Assembly: GCF_018119405.1 (NCBI RefSeq)
Contig: NZ_JAGPWC010000011.1
Location: forward strand, 1-64,000
Direction: 5' to 3'
Origin: Massilia sp. ST3
GTDB lineage: Bacteria > Pseudomonadota > Gammaproteobacteria > Burkholderiales > Burkholderiaceae_D
DNA length: 64,000 bases
In this document: in pieces, positions 37,101 through 44,751 of the stretch
Numbering within the stretch: position 1 is the first letter of the stretch
How the letters are laid out: each line of letters opens with the position of its first letter
Program-made: the position numbers and the translations under genes
The notes under the pieces: generated by a model
What the model saw: only the letters and a program-made list of their open reading frames with translations
The model's database searches: none
Told to the model about the DNA's origin: nothing

Positions 37101-37890
37101 TCCGGCGCTGGCCGGCTGCGGCCCGGTGCTGGAAGCGGCGCTGCAGTCCTGCGTCGCCAACCCGCTCGGTGCGAACTGCTCGGCCATCCTGCCGTCGCTG
37201 GCGCAGTGCCGCGCCAATCCCAAGCTGCCGGGTTGCGAGCCGGTGATCGCGCGCGCCACTTTCGAGGCCTGCCTGGTCGATCCGACCGGCCCGAACTGCG
37301 CGGTGGTTCTGCCGCCGATCGAGGTCTGCAAGCTGACCCCGGGACGCGAAGGCTGTGCACAGACCCTGCAGGTGACCTTCAATTCCTGCCTGATCGACCC
37401 GAGCGACGCCGTCTGCGCGGGTGTGCTGCCGACCCTGTCGGAATGCACCGGCCGGCCGGGCGCGCCGGGTTGCGAGGTGGTGCTGCCGACCCTGGCGCAA
37501 TGCATCGGCAGCCCGTCGCTGCAAGGCTGCGAAGTGCGCCTGCCGGGCGTGGCGCAGTGCGTGGCCTCGCCGTTCACCGCGGGTTGCGAGGCGGTGCTGC
37601 CGGTGGCGGCGCTGTGCACGCGCGACCCGTCCCATCCGTCCTGCCTCGTCCCGCTCAACGGCGGGGCAGGCGGCTCGCCGACCGCGCCGGTCGTCAAGGC
37701 CCAGCGCGTGGTGCTCGACCTGATCGACCGCCAGATCCGGGACGAACCGGGCAAGCAGGCGGCGCAAGCGGCGACCGGCGCAGGCCAGCCGGACAAGGAT
37801 GACAAGGGCGACAAGCTGGCCGGACCTGCGTCCGCGGAGAACACTGGAGTGAAGAATGAAAAACCTGCGACTAAACTGTACTGCAATTAA
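34114..37890 (+). CDS. TpsA haemagglutinin-type exoprotein with ten C-x3-P-x4-C repeats
   Basis: Secreted or surface-held beta-helix protein of 1258 residues, the partner of the upstream TpsB. Signal peptide ending AAQA-A, a TPS secretion domain at about 30-280 (NTPGTIINWQSFSVNPGE and NPNGILFGRDARVDVNG), and a repetitive beta-helix body to about 950. A Pro/Asp/Glu linker follows (PDPKPEPDPDPVPDPDP), then ten tandem units of 19-21 residues at 993-1177. Each has the exact motif Cys-x3-Pro-x4-Cys (20 cysteines). A hydrophilic tail ends KLYCN. The cysteine block could be a disulfide-stabilised stalk or anchoring domain. Its last 35 nt overlap the FecR gene. Confidence 0.92.
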   Translation: MNNPLFKVRAPALRQAAIFLAAAAVCLNAAQAAPALPQVVAGQASFAQQGNVFSITNTPGTIINWQSFSVNPGEITRFVQQGSDSAVLNRILGQDPSRILGALQSNGKVFLINPNGILFGRDARVDVNGLVASTLNLSDADFLAGKRRFTAGATAGAVRNEGAITTPGGGQVFLVAPQVENSGVISAPNGDVMLAAGRSVELVDSSNPDLHVVVSAPADQAVNLGQVVANSGRIGIYGALVHQRGAVNADSAVVGAGGKIVLKASRDTVLDSGSVTSAKGEGKGGEIHLLGERVGLAGNAAVDASGRLGGGIVLAGGDYQGKNALVANARQTWFGKDASIRADATRQGDGGKVVLWADGATAAYGSISARGAGTGAQAGKGGLVETSGHELDVSGIRVDAGASHGRKGTWLLDPYDIVVAADGNASAADVALFGMGSNSGETRVSATTLLATNADIVLQAQHDLTFAQSLNTPYSLRAEAGNSIFVNAPLQAGGNLDFRAANSFTLSAGATLASANTIDFKAERMTFDGGVGGVGSALPVISFSTYNDATAINVRGTATGSVLTLDPVKLNAMGAYSINIGNSAHTGAISIDNALGLNSHLAIDTQGVININAPVILSGSGRQFIGNLHPKLGGGAVMVHGGGSIDAAGGIQMSGNSLSVDGALRSSVIKLAAGDSLVVNGTLDAGSLADLSALGLINGAGAIKAPSLKIEAESVYLPGANKVGTLAGLAAGNLFRFNWVDSLRVGTVGGLTGLKAGVELNLTGGAFAVDSWASGTAVVIDAASIGGGGVLKGDFVSLTSRGGIGADNLALRTSTGILSAINTAAGSAPIKIVNDRALILKDVVQAGSGNDGAISIDSTGGLTVARTESFGQGVKTGSGNISLVTHSPLTIEGSVTSTSGNIRLFADNGGAVTIRNTASVNTSGNLSLEGGSASIAPGSVLVPAERLQVTTTAPQPQPQPDPKPEPDPDPVPDPDPIPDPEPEPLPPPQLSACLANPALAGCGPVLEAALQSCVANPLGANCSAILPSLAQCRANPKLPGCEPVIARATFEACLVDPTGPNCAVVLPPIEVCKLTPGREGCAQTLQVTFNSCLIDPSDAVCAGVLPTLSECTGRPGAPGCEVVLPTLAQCIGSPSLQGCEVRLPGVAQCVASPFTAGCEAVLPVAALCTRDPSHPSCLVPLNGGAGGSPTAPVVKAQRVVLDLIDRQIRDEPGKQAAQAATGAGQPDKDDKGDKLAGPASAENTGVKNEKPATKLYCN

Positions 37891-38728
37891 GGCTGTCCTG
37901 TTCGCCGTGCTGCTCGGCTTCGGCGGCGCGGCCTGGGCGGCGCAGGTGGCGGGCATGATCACGCGCCTGAGCGGCCCGCTGCTGGCCAAGAAGGCCGACG
38001 GCAGCGTCAAGGTGCTGGCCCTGCGCTCGGAGATCGAGAGCGGCGACACCCTGGTGTCGGAGAAAAATACCTACGCCCAGATCAAGTTCGTCGACAACAG
38101 CGAGATCACGCTGCGTCCCGGCACCACGTTCAAGGTGGAGGATTTTTCCTTCGACCAGAACAAGCCGGAAGACGACAAGGCCAGCTACAGCCTGGTAAAG
38201 GGCGGCCTGCGCTCGATTACCGGCCTGATGGGCAAGCGCAACAAGGAAAAATTCTCGCTCAAGACCCCGACTGCGACCATCGGCATCCGCGGCACCACCT
38301 TCGTGGTGCAGTACGTGCCGCCGCCGGCGGCGGGCGCGAACGGCCTGCGGGTCGTGGACAGCGTGGACATGCCCGGGCTGAGCGACGAGATGGTGCAGAA
38401 CCTGGCCGGCAAGAACGGCGCCGGGCAGGGCAAGGTTGCGCGTGGCGCGGATGGCCCGGTCAACCCGGGGCCGCAGCAGAAGCTGCCGCCCGGCCTGCAC
38501 CTGCAGGTGACCGACGGCGCCATCATCGTCACTAACAATGGCGGCGCGCTGGGCTTCCAGGCAGGCCAGTTCGGCTATGTGCCGAGCGTGAACCAGCCGC
38601 CGGTGATCGTGCCCTCGAACCCGGGCATCCAGTTCGTGCCGCCGCCGTCCTTCGACGCAGGCAGCGGCGGCCCTACGGCCAGCAACGGATCGGGACAGGG
38701 CGACGCGACCGACTGCATCGTGCGCTGA
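37856..38728 (+). CDS. FecR-domain exported protein
   Basis: 290-residue periplasmic or surface protein. Signal peptide (MKNLRLNCTAIKAVLFAVLL, cut near AWA-A). A FecR domain at about 40-160 includes GDTLVSEKNTYAQIKFVDNS, ITLRPGTTFKVEDF and TPTATIGIRGTTFVV. A Pro/Gly-rich C-terminal part ends with Cys-Ile-Val-Arg. No FecI-type sigma factor or TonB receptor is adjacent, so this belongs to the free-standing FecR group often found with CHASE2 cyclases and adhesins. The start overlaps the 3' end of tpsA by 35 nt and has its own GGAG, implying tight coupling to exoprotein synthesis. Confidence 0.9.
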   Translation: MKNLRLNCTAIKAVLFAVLLGFGGAAWAAQVAGMITRLSGPLLAKKADGSVKVLALRSEIESGDTLVSEKNTYAQIKFVDNSEITLRPGTTFKVEDFSFDQNKPEDDKASYSLVKGGLRSITGLMGKRNKEKFSLKTPTATIGIRGTTFVVQYVPPPAAGANGLRVVDSVDMPGLSDEMVQNLAGKNGAGQGKVARGADGPVNPGPQQKLPPGLHLQVTDGAIIVTNNGGALGFQAGQFGYVPSVNQPPVIVPSNPGIQFVPPPSFDAGSGGPTASNGSGQGDATDCIVR

Positions 38729-38748
38729 GCGGCGCCCGCACCATCCAC

Positions 38749-38785
38749 AGCCCCGCGCGCCGCTCGGCCCGCGGGGCTTGTTGTT
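38749..38785. terminator. Hairpin between the FecR gene and the sigma-factor operon
   Basis: 9-bp stem AGCCCCGCG / CGCGGGGCT (38749-38757, 38770-38778) with a 12-nt loop, followed by TGTTGTTT on the + side. It probably ends the tpsA-fecR transcript; convergent transcription from the sigma gene also arrives here. Confidence 0.72.
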
Positions 38786-40054
38786 TCAGGCGCCCATGGC
38801 CGCGGCGCGGGCCAGCAGCAGCTCGCGCTCGCGCGCATTCGCGGTGAGGGCGGCGGCGCGCTCGAATTCGATCCTGGCCTCGGGACCGCGTCCGAGCTTG
38901 GCCAGCAGGTTGGCGCGCACGCTCGGCAGCCAGTGGTAGCCATCCAGCTTGCCGCCGGCCGCCAGCGCATCGGCCAGTGCCAGGCCGGCGGCCGGCCCTT
39001 CGGCCATGCCGACCGCCACCGCGCGGTTGAGTTCGACCACCGGCGAGGGCTGGCGCGCCGCCAGCTCCGCATACAGGTCCGCGATGCGGCGCCAGTCGGT
39101 CTGCTCCGGCCGGTGGGCGCGCGCATGGCAGGCGGCCAGCTCGGCCTGCAGCACATAGGGGCCGCGCGGCAGGCCCAGTTGCGCGGCGCGCTCCAGCGCG
39201 GCCAGGCCGCGCCGGATCAGGACCCCGTCCCAGCGCGCGCGGTCCTGGTCGAGCAGCAGCACCGGCCGCCCGGCGGCGTCCAGGCGCGCATGCATGCGCG
39301 AAGCCTGGAGCTCCATCAGGGCCACCAGCCCGTGCACCTCGGGCTCCCCCGGCGCCAGCTCGGCCAGGATGCGCCCGAGGCGCAGGGCTTCCTCGATCAG
39401 CTGGGGGCGCATCCAGTCCTCGCCGGCGGTGGCCGCGTAGCCTTCGTTGAAGACCAGGTAGACCGCTTCCAGCACCGTGCCCAGGCGCTCGTCGAGCTGC
39501 TCCGGCGGCGGCAGCTCGAAGGCCACGCGCGCCTCGCCGAGGGTGCGCTTGGCGCGCACGATGCGCTGGGCCATGGTGGCCTCGGGCACCAGGAAGGCGC
39601 GCGCGATCTCCTGGGTCGACAGGCCGCCCAGCAGCTTGAGGGTGAGCGCCACCCGGGCGTCCGGCGGCAGCACCGGGTGGCAGGCGGTGAACATCAGGCG
39701 CAGCATGTCGTCCTGGAACACGTCGCGCCGCTTGTCGTCCAGGCTGTCGGAGAAGTCGGGCTCCACGAGCGCCTCCCGGGCCTCGAGGTCGAGGCCGATC
39801 TGTTCGAGTTTCTGCTGGAGCAAGCGGTCGCGCCGCAGGCGGTCGAGGGCGTTGTTGCGCGCGGCGGTCAGCAGCCAGGCGCCGGGGCGCTCCGGTATGC
39901 CGTCGTGCGGCCAGTGCTCGAGCGCCGCGACCAGCGCATCCTGGGCCAGCTCCTCGGCCAGCCCGACGTCGCGCACGATGCGCGCCACGCCGGCCACGAT
40001 GCGGGCCGACTCGATGCGCCAGACCGCCGCGATGGCCTTCTCGACCGCTTCCAT
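38786..40054 (-). CDS. ECF42-type RNA polymerase sigma factor
   Basis: 422-residue extracytoplasmic-function sigma factor with an unusually long C-terminus. Sigma2 region at about 10-75 (VGLAEELAQDALVAALEHWP), sigma4 at about 115-175 (LLGGLSTQEIARAFLVPEAT), and a C-terminal TPR-like extension (NEGYAATAGEDWMRPQL to the end) replacing an anti-sigma partner. This architecture with DGPF/YCII proteins upstream is the hallmark of group ECF42. The start codon overlaps the VOC gene stop by one base (TGATG). The target promoter is unknown; in other bacteria the group often controls its own DGPF genes. Confidence 0.93.
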   Translation of the reverse strand: MEAVEKAIAAVWRIESARIVAGVARIVRDVGLAEELAQDALVAALEHWPHDGIPERPGAWLLTAARNNALDRLRRDRLLQQKLEQIGLDLEAREALVEPDFSDSLDDKRRDVFQDDMLRLMFTACHPVLPPDARVALTLKLLGGLSTQEIARAFLVPEATMAQRIVRAKRTLGEARVAFELPPPEQLDERLGTVLEAVYLVFNEGYAATAGEDWMRPQLIEEALRLGRILAELAPGEPEVHGLVALMELQASRMHARLDAAGRPVLLLDQDRARWDGVLIRRGLAALERAAQLGLPRGPYVLQAELAACHARAHRPEQTDWRRIADLYAELAARQPSPVVELNRAVAVGMAEGPAAGLALADALAAGGKLDGYHWLPSVRANLLAKLGRGPEARIEFERAAALTANARERELLLARAAAMGA

Positions 40055-40461
40055 CAGGCCTGCGCCGGCGGCATCGACTCCATATAGGCCAGCTCCCAGA
40101 TATGGCCGTCCGGGTCCTCGAAGCCGTGCTGGTACATGAAGCCATGGTCGCGCGCTTCGGTCGGCACGCTGCCGCCGGCCGCGCGCGCCTTGGCCACCAT
40201 CTCGTCGACCGCGGCGCGGCTGTCGCGCGACAGGCAGACCAGCACCTCGGTGCTGTCCCTGGCGCTGGAGACCGGCTTGCGGGTGAAGCCCTGGAAGAAG
40301 GGTTCGGCCAGCAGCATGACACAGGCATCCGGGTTGACGATCATGCAGGCCGCGTTCTGGTCGCTGAACTGGGGGTTGAACTCGAAGCCGAGGGCGCCGA
40401 AGAAGGCCTTGCTGCGTTCGAGGTCCTTGACCGGGAGGTTCACGTAGATCTGGGTGTTCAT
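40054..40461 (-). CDS. VOC (glyoxalase/bleomycin-resistance fold) protein
   Basis: 135-residue protein: MNTQIYVNLPVKDLERSKAF, then FFGALGFEF, and C-terminal GFEDPDGHIWELAYM with a likely metal glutamate. The vicinal-oxygen-chelate family includes lyases, dioxygenases and antibiotic-binding proteins; the substrate is unknown. TGATG overlaps on both sides link it to the DGPF gene and the sigma-factor gene, so it is part of the ECF42 operon. Confidence 0.9.
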   Translation of the reverse strand: MNTQIYVNLPVKDLERSKAFFGALGFEFNPQFSDQNAACMIVNPDACVMLLAEPFFQGFTRKPVSSARDSTEVLVCLSRDSRAAVDEMVAKARAAGGSVPTEARDHGFMYQHGFEDPDGHIWELAYMESMPPAQA

Positions 40462-40853
40462 CACTGCTCCTTGTGCATGTCGGTGTGGAAGGGAAGGTCG
40501 TCCATCTCGTACAGCGGGCGCACCTCGATCTCGGCGCTGGCGCCCTCGCCCTGCGGGTTGGGGAAGCGGCGCGCCCATTCGAGCGCTTCCTCGCGCGAGC
40601 GGACCTGGATCAGGGTGTAGCCGGCGATCAGCTCCTTGGTCTCGGCGAAGGGGCCGTCGATCACGCTGCGGCGGCCCGCCTCGTAGCGGATGCGCCAGCC
40701 CTGGCTGCTCGGCTTGAGGCCGTTCGCGTCGAGCAGCACGCCGGCGCGGGCCAGTTCCTGGTGGTACTCGCCCATCGCGGCGAACAGCGCCGCCTCGGGC
40801 ATGACGCCCGCCTCGGTCGCGCCCGTCGCCTTGACGATGATCATGAAACGCAT
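40461..40853 (-). CDS. DGPF/YCII-related protein, copy 2 of the ECF42 operon
   Basis: 130-residue YCII-like protein with the signature VIDGPFAETKELIAGYTLIQ. The start at 40853 is preceded on the minus strand by AAGGAG at proper distance, so the open extension to 40883 is rejected. YCII folds have a buried His/Asp pair and no clear enzymatic role in this subgroup. Partner and presumed target of the ECF42 sigma factor. Confidence 0.91.
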   Translation of the reverse strand: MRFMIIVKATGATEAGVMPEAALFAAMGEYHQELARAGVLLDANGLKPSSQGWRIRYEAGRRSVIDGPFAETKELIAGYTLIQVRSREEALEWARRFPNPQGEGASAEIEVRPLYEMDDLPFHTDMHKEQ

Positions 40854-40946
40854 GTCGTTCTCCTTGGTTGGAAAGCGGCGCATGCCGCGTTCACTCCCTA
40901 CGACGAACGGCGGCGCGGCGTTTCGACATCGCCGCGCACATTTTTT

Positions 40947-41303
40947 TCAGGGCTCGAAGCAGGGCGCCAGCGCGCGCACCTCGACCGTGGCCCATTCGGC
41001 GGCCGGGCAGCGCTGGGCCAGGGCCACCGCTTCCTCGCGCGTGTCCACGTCCAGCAGGTAGAAGCCGCCGACCATTTCCTTGGCTTCGGCGAAGGGACCG
41101 TCGACGATGCGCGCGCGGCCGCCGGCGGTGCTGACGCGCACCGCATGGTCGAGCGAGGAGAGCGATTCGGCGCCCAGCAGCAGGCCGCGCTCCTTCAGCT
41201 CGTCGCCCCAGCGCAGCATGCGCTCGTAGACGGCGCGGCCTTCGGCGTCGCTGCGCGTGGCGCGCTGGCCGACGGGTTCATGGATCAGCAGCATGTGGGG
41301 CAT
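40947..41303 (-). CDS. DGPF/YCII-related protein, copy 1 (first gene of the ECF42 operon)
   Basis: 118-residue YCII-like protein: MPHMLLIHEPVGQRATRSDA and the signature RIVDGPFAEAKEMVGGFYLL. An AAGGAG ribosome site lies 7 nt before the ATG. It is related to, but clearly diverged from, the second copy. As first gene of the operon it likely carries the ECF-dependent promoter in the 35 nt between it and the next gene to the right, or inside that gene's 3' end. Confidence 0.91.
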   Translation of the reverse strand: MPHMLLIHEPVGQRATRSDAEGRAVYERMLRWGDELKERGLLLGAESLSSLDHAVRVSTAGGRARIVDGPFAEAKEMVGGFYLLDVDTREEAVALAQRCPAAEWATVEVRALAPCFEP

Positions 41304-41338
41304 CCCGGTCTCCTTTTGGTGTTGTGAATCCGGCTATT

Positions 41339-42109
41339 TTAAGCGGGCTTGGCGGAGCGGGCCACGGCGGCGCGCAAGCCCAGCTGGACCGCCAGCGCGC
41401 AGATGGTCGCTGCCACGAAGCTCGACGCCAGCGGCTGGGCTCGCAGCAGCAGGGCCAGCACCAGGCAGAACACGGCGAAGGCATAGTAGCCGCGCACCAT
41501 GCCGCGCAGCAGGTCGACCGCGAAGCCGGGGCCCGAACTGCGGTGCGAAAAGCCGACCAGCACCGTACTCATGACGGGGAACATGGCGAACATGCCGCTC
41601 AGGCGCGGGCCCATCTGGGCGGCGGCGGCGGTCACCGCCAGGGTCAGGAGGGCGCCGGCGGCCATGCGCCAGGGCAGGTCGCGCGCCGGGGCGCCCTGGC
41701 TGTCCTTGCGCCCCTTGACGTGGCCGATCAGGCGCGGGGCGGCCAGCAACGCCGCCAGCACGGCGGCGAAGCCGACCCACAGCGGCAACTCCAGGCTGCG
41801 CAGCAGGGCGACCGATATAGCCCAGGCGAGCAGGGCGGCGCTCATCGCCGCGAATACGCCCTTGTGCTGCGCCACGCGGGCGTAGGCGATGCTGAAGACC
41901 AGGATGGCCAGCACGGCGAGCAGGGTGTTGGCGGCGGCGGTGGCGGCGAAGTCGCTGCCTTGTTCGAGGGCGATGGCCAGCAGGATGGGACCGGAGACGA
42001 TGGGGAAGGCGGAAAGCCAGCCGGCGACGGCGGGGCCCCAGCGGCGGCCGGCCAGGGTGACGGCGGCGATGAGGGAGGGGACGAGCAGGAGCTTGAGTAA
42101 GAGGGGCAT
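41339..42109 (-). CDS. Integral membrane protein of unknown function
   Basis: 256 residues with about eight hydrophobic segments from the ATG at 42109 (MPLLLKLLLVPSLIAAVTLA). I do not recognise the family firmly; the pattern (GRRWGPAVAGWLSAFPIVSG and MFAMFPVMSTVLVGFSHR, two related halves) looks like an internally duplicated small permease. The frame opens further to 42163 without a better start. Lies between the ECF42 operon and the phoH-like gene, separated from the latter by a terminator. Confidence 0.8.
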   Translation of the reverse strand: MPLLLKLLLVPSLIAAVTLAGRRWGPAVAGWLSAFPIVSGPILLAIALEQGSDFAATAAANTLLAVLAILVFSIAYARVAQHKGVFAAMSAALLAWAISVALLRSLELPLWVGFAAVLAALLAAPRLIGHVKGRKDSQGAPARDLPWRMAAGALLTLAVTAAAAQMGPRLSGMFAMFPVMSTVLVGFSHRSSGPGFAVDLLRGMVRGYYAFAVFCLVLALLLRAQPLASSFVAATICALAVQLGLRAAVARSAKPA

Positions 42110-42186
42110 GCTTGTTGTGCGGTGACAGGAGAGGGTAAAGGTATGTTGCGAACTTGGGCGCAATTTGTACCCGCGGAGAATAGGAA

Positions 42187-42216
42187 TAAAAAAAGCCCGC
42201 CATCCGGCGGGCTTTT
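42187..42216 (-). terminator. Rho-independent terminator after the PIN-PhoH gene
   Basis: Stem AAAAGCCCGCC / GGCGGGCTTTT (42191-42201, 42206-42216) with an ATCC loop; the A-rich left side gives the T-tract on the minus strand. Confidence 0.9.
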
Positions 42217-42230
42217 CACACTACGATCGA

Positions 42231-43997
42231 TCAAAGCACGTCGCTCGCGTGATCGGCCAGGCGCGAACGTTCACCGCGCGCCAGGGTCACGTGCCCGCTA
42301 TGCCCCCAGCCCTTGAAGCGGTCGACCACATAGGTCAGCCCGCTCGAGCCTTCGGTGAGGTAAGGCGTGTCGATCTGGGCGATGTTACCCAGGCACAGGA
42401 TCTTGGTGCCCGGGCCGGCGCGCGTGACCAGGGTCTTCATCTGCTTCGGCGTCAGGTTCTGTGCCTCGTCGATGATCAGGAACTTGTTGACGAAGGTGCG
42501 GCCGCGCATGAAGTTGAGCGACTTGATCTTGATGCGCGAGCGGATCAGGTCCTGGGTCGCGGCGCGCCCCCAGTCGCCGGCGTCGCCATCGGACTTCATC
42601 AGCACCTCGAGGTTGTCGTCGAAGGCGCCCATCCAGGGCGACATCTTCTCTTCCTCGGTGCCCGGCAGGAAGCCGATGTCCTCGCCCACCGGCACCGTCA
42701 CGCGGGTGACGATGATCTCGTTGTACTGCTTGGTCTCCAGCACCTGGGCCAGGCCGGCGGCCAGGGCCAGCAGGGTCTTGCCGGTGCCGGCCTGGCCGAG
42801 CAGGGTGACGAAATCGCAGTCCGGGTTCATCAGGAGGTTGAGGGCGAAGTTCTGCTCGCGGTTGCGCGCGGTGATGCCCCACACGTTGTTCTTGTTGTGG
42901 CTGTAGTCGCGCAGGGTCTCGAGCACCGCGGTCTTGCCGTTGATCTGCTTGACCTGGGCGTAGAAGGGCGAGTCGCCGTCCTTCGGTTCCAGGTAGACGA
43001 ACTGGTTCACCAGCAGGCCGGGAACCACCGGACCGGTGATGCGGTAGAAGGTCGAGGAATAGCCGTTGCGGTTTTCCTGCCAGGACTCGATGTCCTTGCC
43101 GTGCGAGTCCCAGAAGTCGTCCGGCAGCTGGACGATGCCCGAGTACAGCAGGTCGGTGTCTTCCAGCACATGGTCGTTGAAGTAATCCTCGGCCGGCAGG
43201 CCCAGGGCGCGCGCCTTGATGCGCATGTTGATGTCCTTCGACACCAGCACGATCGCGCGGCCGTCCATCTGCTGCTCGAGCGCGCGGACGACGCCCAGGA
43301 TCTGGTTGTCGGCCTTGCCCGAGGGCAGGCCTTCGGGCAGCGGGGCCGAGTCCAGCTTGGTCTGGAAGAACAGGCGGCCCTTGGCGTCCTTGTTGCCCAG
43401 CTTGGCCAGCGGGATACCGGATTCGATCGCGTCGTCGTCGACGTTGGCGATCAGGGCGTCGAGGGTGCGCGAGACCTGGCGCGCATTGCGCGCGACTTCC
43501 GACATGCCCTTCTTGTGGTTGTCGAGCTCCTCGAGGGTCATCATCGGCAGGTAGACGTCGTGCTCCTCGAAGCGGAACAGCGAGGTCGGGTCGTGCATCA
43601 GGACGTTGGTGTCGAGCACGAAGACCTTGGTGATGCCGGACTTGTCGGCCTTGCGGCTGGTGGAAGACTTGACGGTCACTTCGACCGGCTTGTGCTTGGC
43701 CGGATGCGGCTGCTCGGCGTCGGTCTCGCGCAGCTTGGCCACGGTGGCCGGCGCGCTGCGCTGGGTTTCGCCGCGCGCCGGCGCGGGGACGGCCGCCAGC
43801 ACGGGCGCGGCTTGCGCGGCTTTCTTGCGGGCGCGGCCCTTGGGCGCTGGCACGGCCTGGCCGCTGATCAGCTCTTCGAGTTCGGTATCGGTCTGGGTGG
43901 ATGCGGGACGGACCGGCGACTTGCCGGGTTCCGCCTTCGGGTAATCCTTGGCCAGCAGCATGGTGGCTGGCTTGGTGGGCATTTTGGGTAGTGGCAT
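42231..43997 (-). CDS. PIN domain-PhoH ATPase fusion
   Basis: 588 residues: a basic disordered N-terminus of about 130 residues, a PIN ribonuclease domain at about 135-270 (KVFVLDTNVLMHDPTSLF, then MTLEELDNHK with acidic active-site residues), and a C-terminal PhoH NTPase/helicase domain at about 350-585 (GQAGTGKTLLALAAGLAQ Walker A; FLIIDEAQNLT Walker B). PhoH2 proteins of this layout couple RNA unwinding with cleavage; the cellular target is unknown. Start at 43997; an in-frame ATG at 43982 is also possible. Followed by a terminator. The 268-base spacer to the peroxiredoxin gene shows no further gene. Confidence 0.92.
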   Translation of the reverse strand: MPLPKMPTKPATMLLAKDYPKAEPGKSPVRPASTQTDTELEELISGQAVPAPKGRARKKAAQAAPVLAAVPAPARGETQRSAPATVAKLRETDAEQPHPAKHKPVEVTVKSSTSRKADKSGITKVFVLDTNVLMHDPTSLFRFEEHDVYLPMMTLEELDNHKKGMSEVARNARQVSRTLDALIANVDDDAIESGIPLAKLGNKDAKGRLFFQTKLDSAPLPEGLPSGKADNQILGVVRALEQQMDGRAIVLVSKDINMRIKARALGLPAEDYFNDHVLEDTDLLYSGIVQLPDDFWDSHGKDIESWQENRNGYSSTFYRITGPVVPGLLVNQFVYLEPKDGDSPFYAQVKQINGKTAVLETLRDYSHNKNNVWGITARNREQNFALNLLMNPDCDFVTLLGQAGTGKTLLALAAGLAQVLETKQYNEIIVTRVTVPVGEDIGFLPGTEEEKMSPWMGAFDDNLEVLMKSDGDAGDWGRAATQDLIRSRIKIKSLNFMRGRTFVNKFLIIDEAQNLTPKQMKTLVTRAGPGTKILCLGNIAQIDTPYLTEGSSGLTYVVDRFKGWGHSGHVTLARGERSRLADHASDVL

Positions 43998-44265
43998 CAG
44001 GTTCTCAATCTCAAAAAAGACGGGAAGGCCGAACGTGCGCGGGCCACAGGGCCGCGCCGTCGTTCGGAATCGGTACTCGGGAAAGGGCTGCCATGCTGAT
44101 TGGAGCCGGGAGAAGCCCGGTCCGGCAGGCAGCCAGATTGGAATGATGCGGATGTGTTACGGGTTGACTCAAAATAGGCGATGGCTATCCAGGTACGTTA
44201 AGAAACTGGAGCCATCCATCGGAACCTGGATAACCTGCTGCTCGCGAAGGTTTTTCAAGTTCTTC

Positions 44266-44751
44266 TTAAGGCTGGCTCTTCAAAAATTCCAGCACTTCGG
44301 CGACGTGATCATTGACTTTCACGCCACGCCATTCTTTCACCAATCGGCCTTGAGCGTCAATGACAAACGTACTGCGCTCGACCCCCCGGACCTGCTTGCC
44401 ATACATATTCTTCATCTTCATGACATTGAACTGGGTGCAGACGGCCTCGTCGGGGTCGGAAATCAGTTCGAAGGGCAGGCCCAGCTTGCCCTTGAAGTTC
44501 TCGTGCGAGCGCAGCGAATCGCGGCTCAGGCCGTAGATCTCGGCGCCCAGCGCCTGGAACTCGGGATAGGCTTCGCGGAAGTTGATGCTCTCGGTAGTGC
44601 AGCCTGGCGTGTTGTCCTTGGGATAGAAGTACAGCACGGTGTACTTGGCGGGACGTCCGGCCAGCTCGAAAGTCAGGCCGCCGGTCATCGGGGCAGAAAA
44701 TGGGGCAACCGGCGTTGGGGTGATCGGTGCGGCGTTTGGGCTCTCGGCCAC
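44266..44751 (-). CDS. Bcp/PrxQ-type peroxiredoxin, single conserved cysteine
   Basis: Thiol peroxidase that reduces hydrogen and organic peroxides. The GTG at 44751 follows AGGAGAGCCCC and gives 161 residues; the longer frame to 44838 has no support. The peroxidatic Cys is in KDNTPGCTTESINFREAY. The resolving Cys found five residues later in E. coli Bcp is Ile here, so it works as a 1-Cys enzyme or uses the later Cys in DEAVCTQFNV. The usual N-terminal LGxxAPDF segment is replaced by a Pro/Ala-rich stretch. Confidence 0.88.
   Translation of the reverse strand: MAESPNAAPITPTPVAPFSAPMTGGLTFELAGRPAKYTVLYFYPKDNTPGCTTESINFREAYPEFQALGAEIYGLSRDSLRSHENFKGKLGLPFELISDPDEAVCTQFNVMKMKNMYGKQVRGVERSTFVIDAQGRLVKEWRGVKVNDHVAEVLEFLKSQP

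Noticed and set aside
37090..37644. The cysteine repeats as a CRISPR-like or DNA-level repeat.
   Set aside because: Repeats are conserved only at protein level (Cys and Pro positions); DNA units differ strongly and vary in length.
37856..38728. FecR as part of a FecI/FecR iron-signalling system.
   Set aside because: No FecI-type sigma gene or TonB receptor is adjacent; the nearby sigma factor is of ECF42 type on the other strand with its own DGPF operon.
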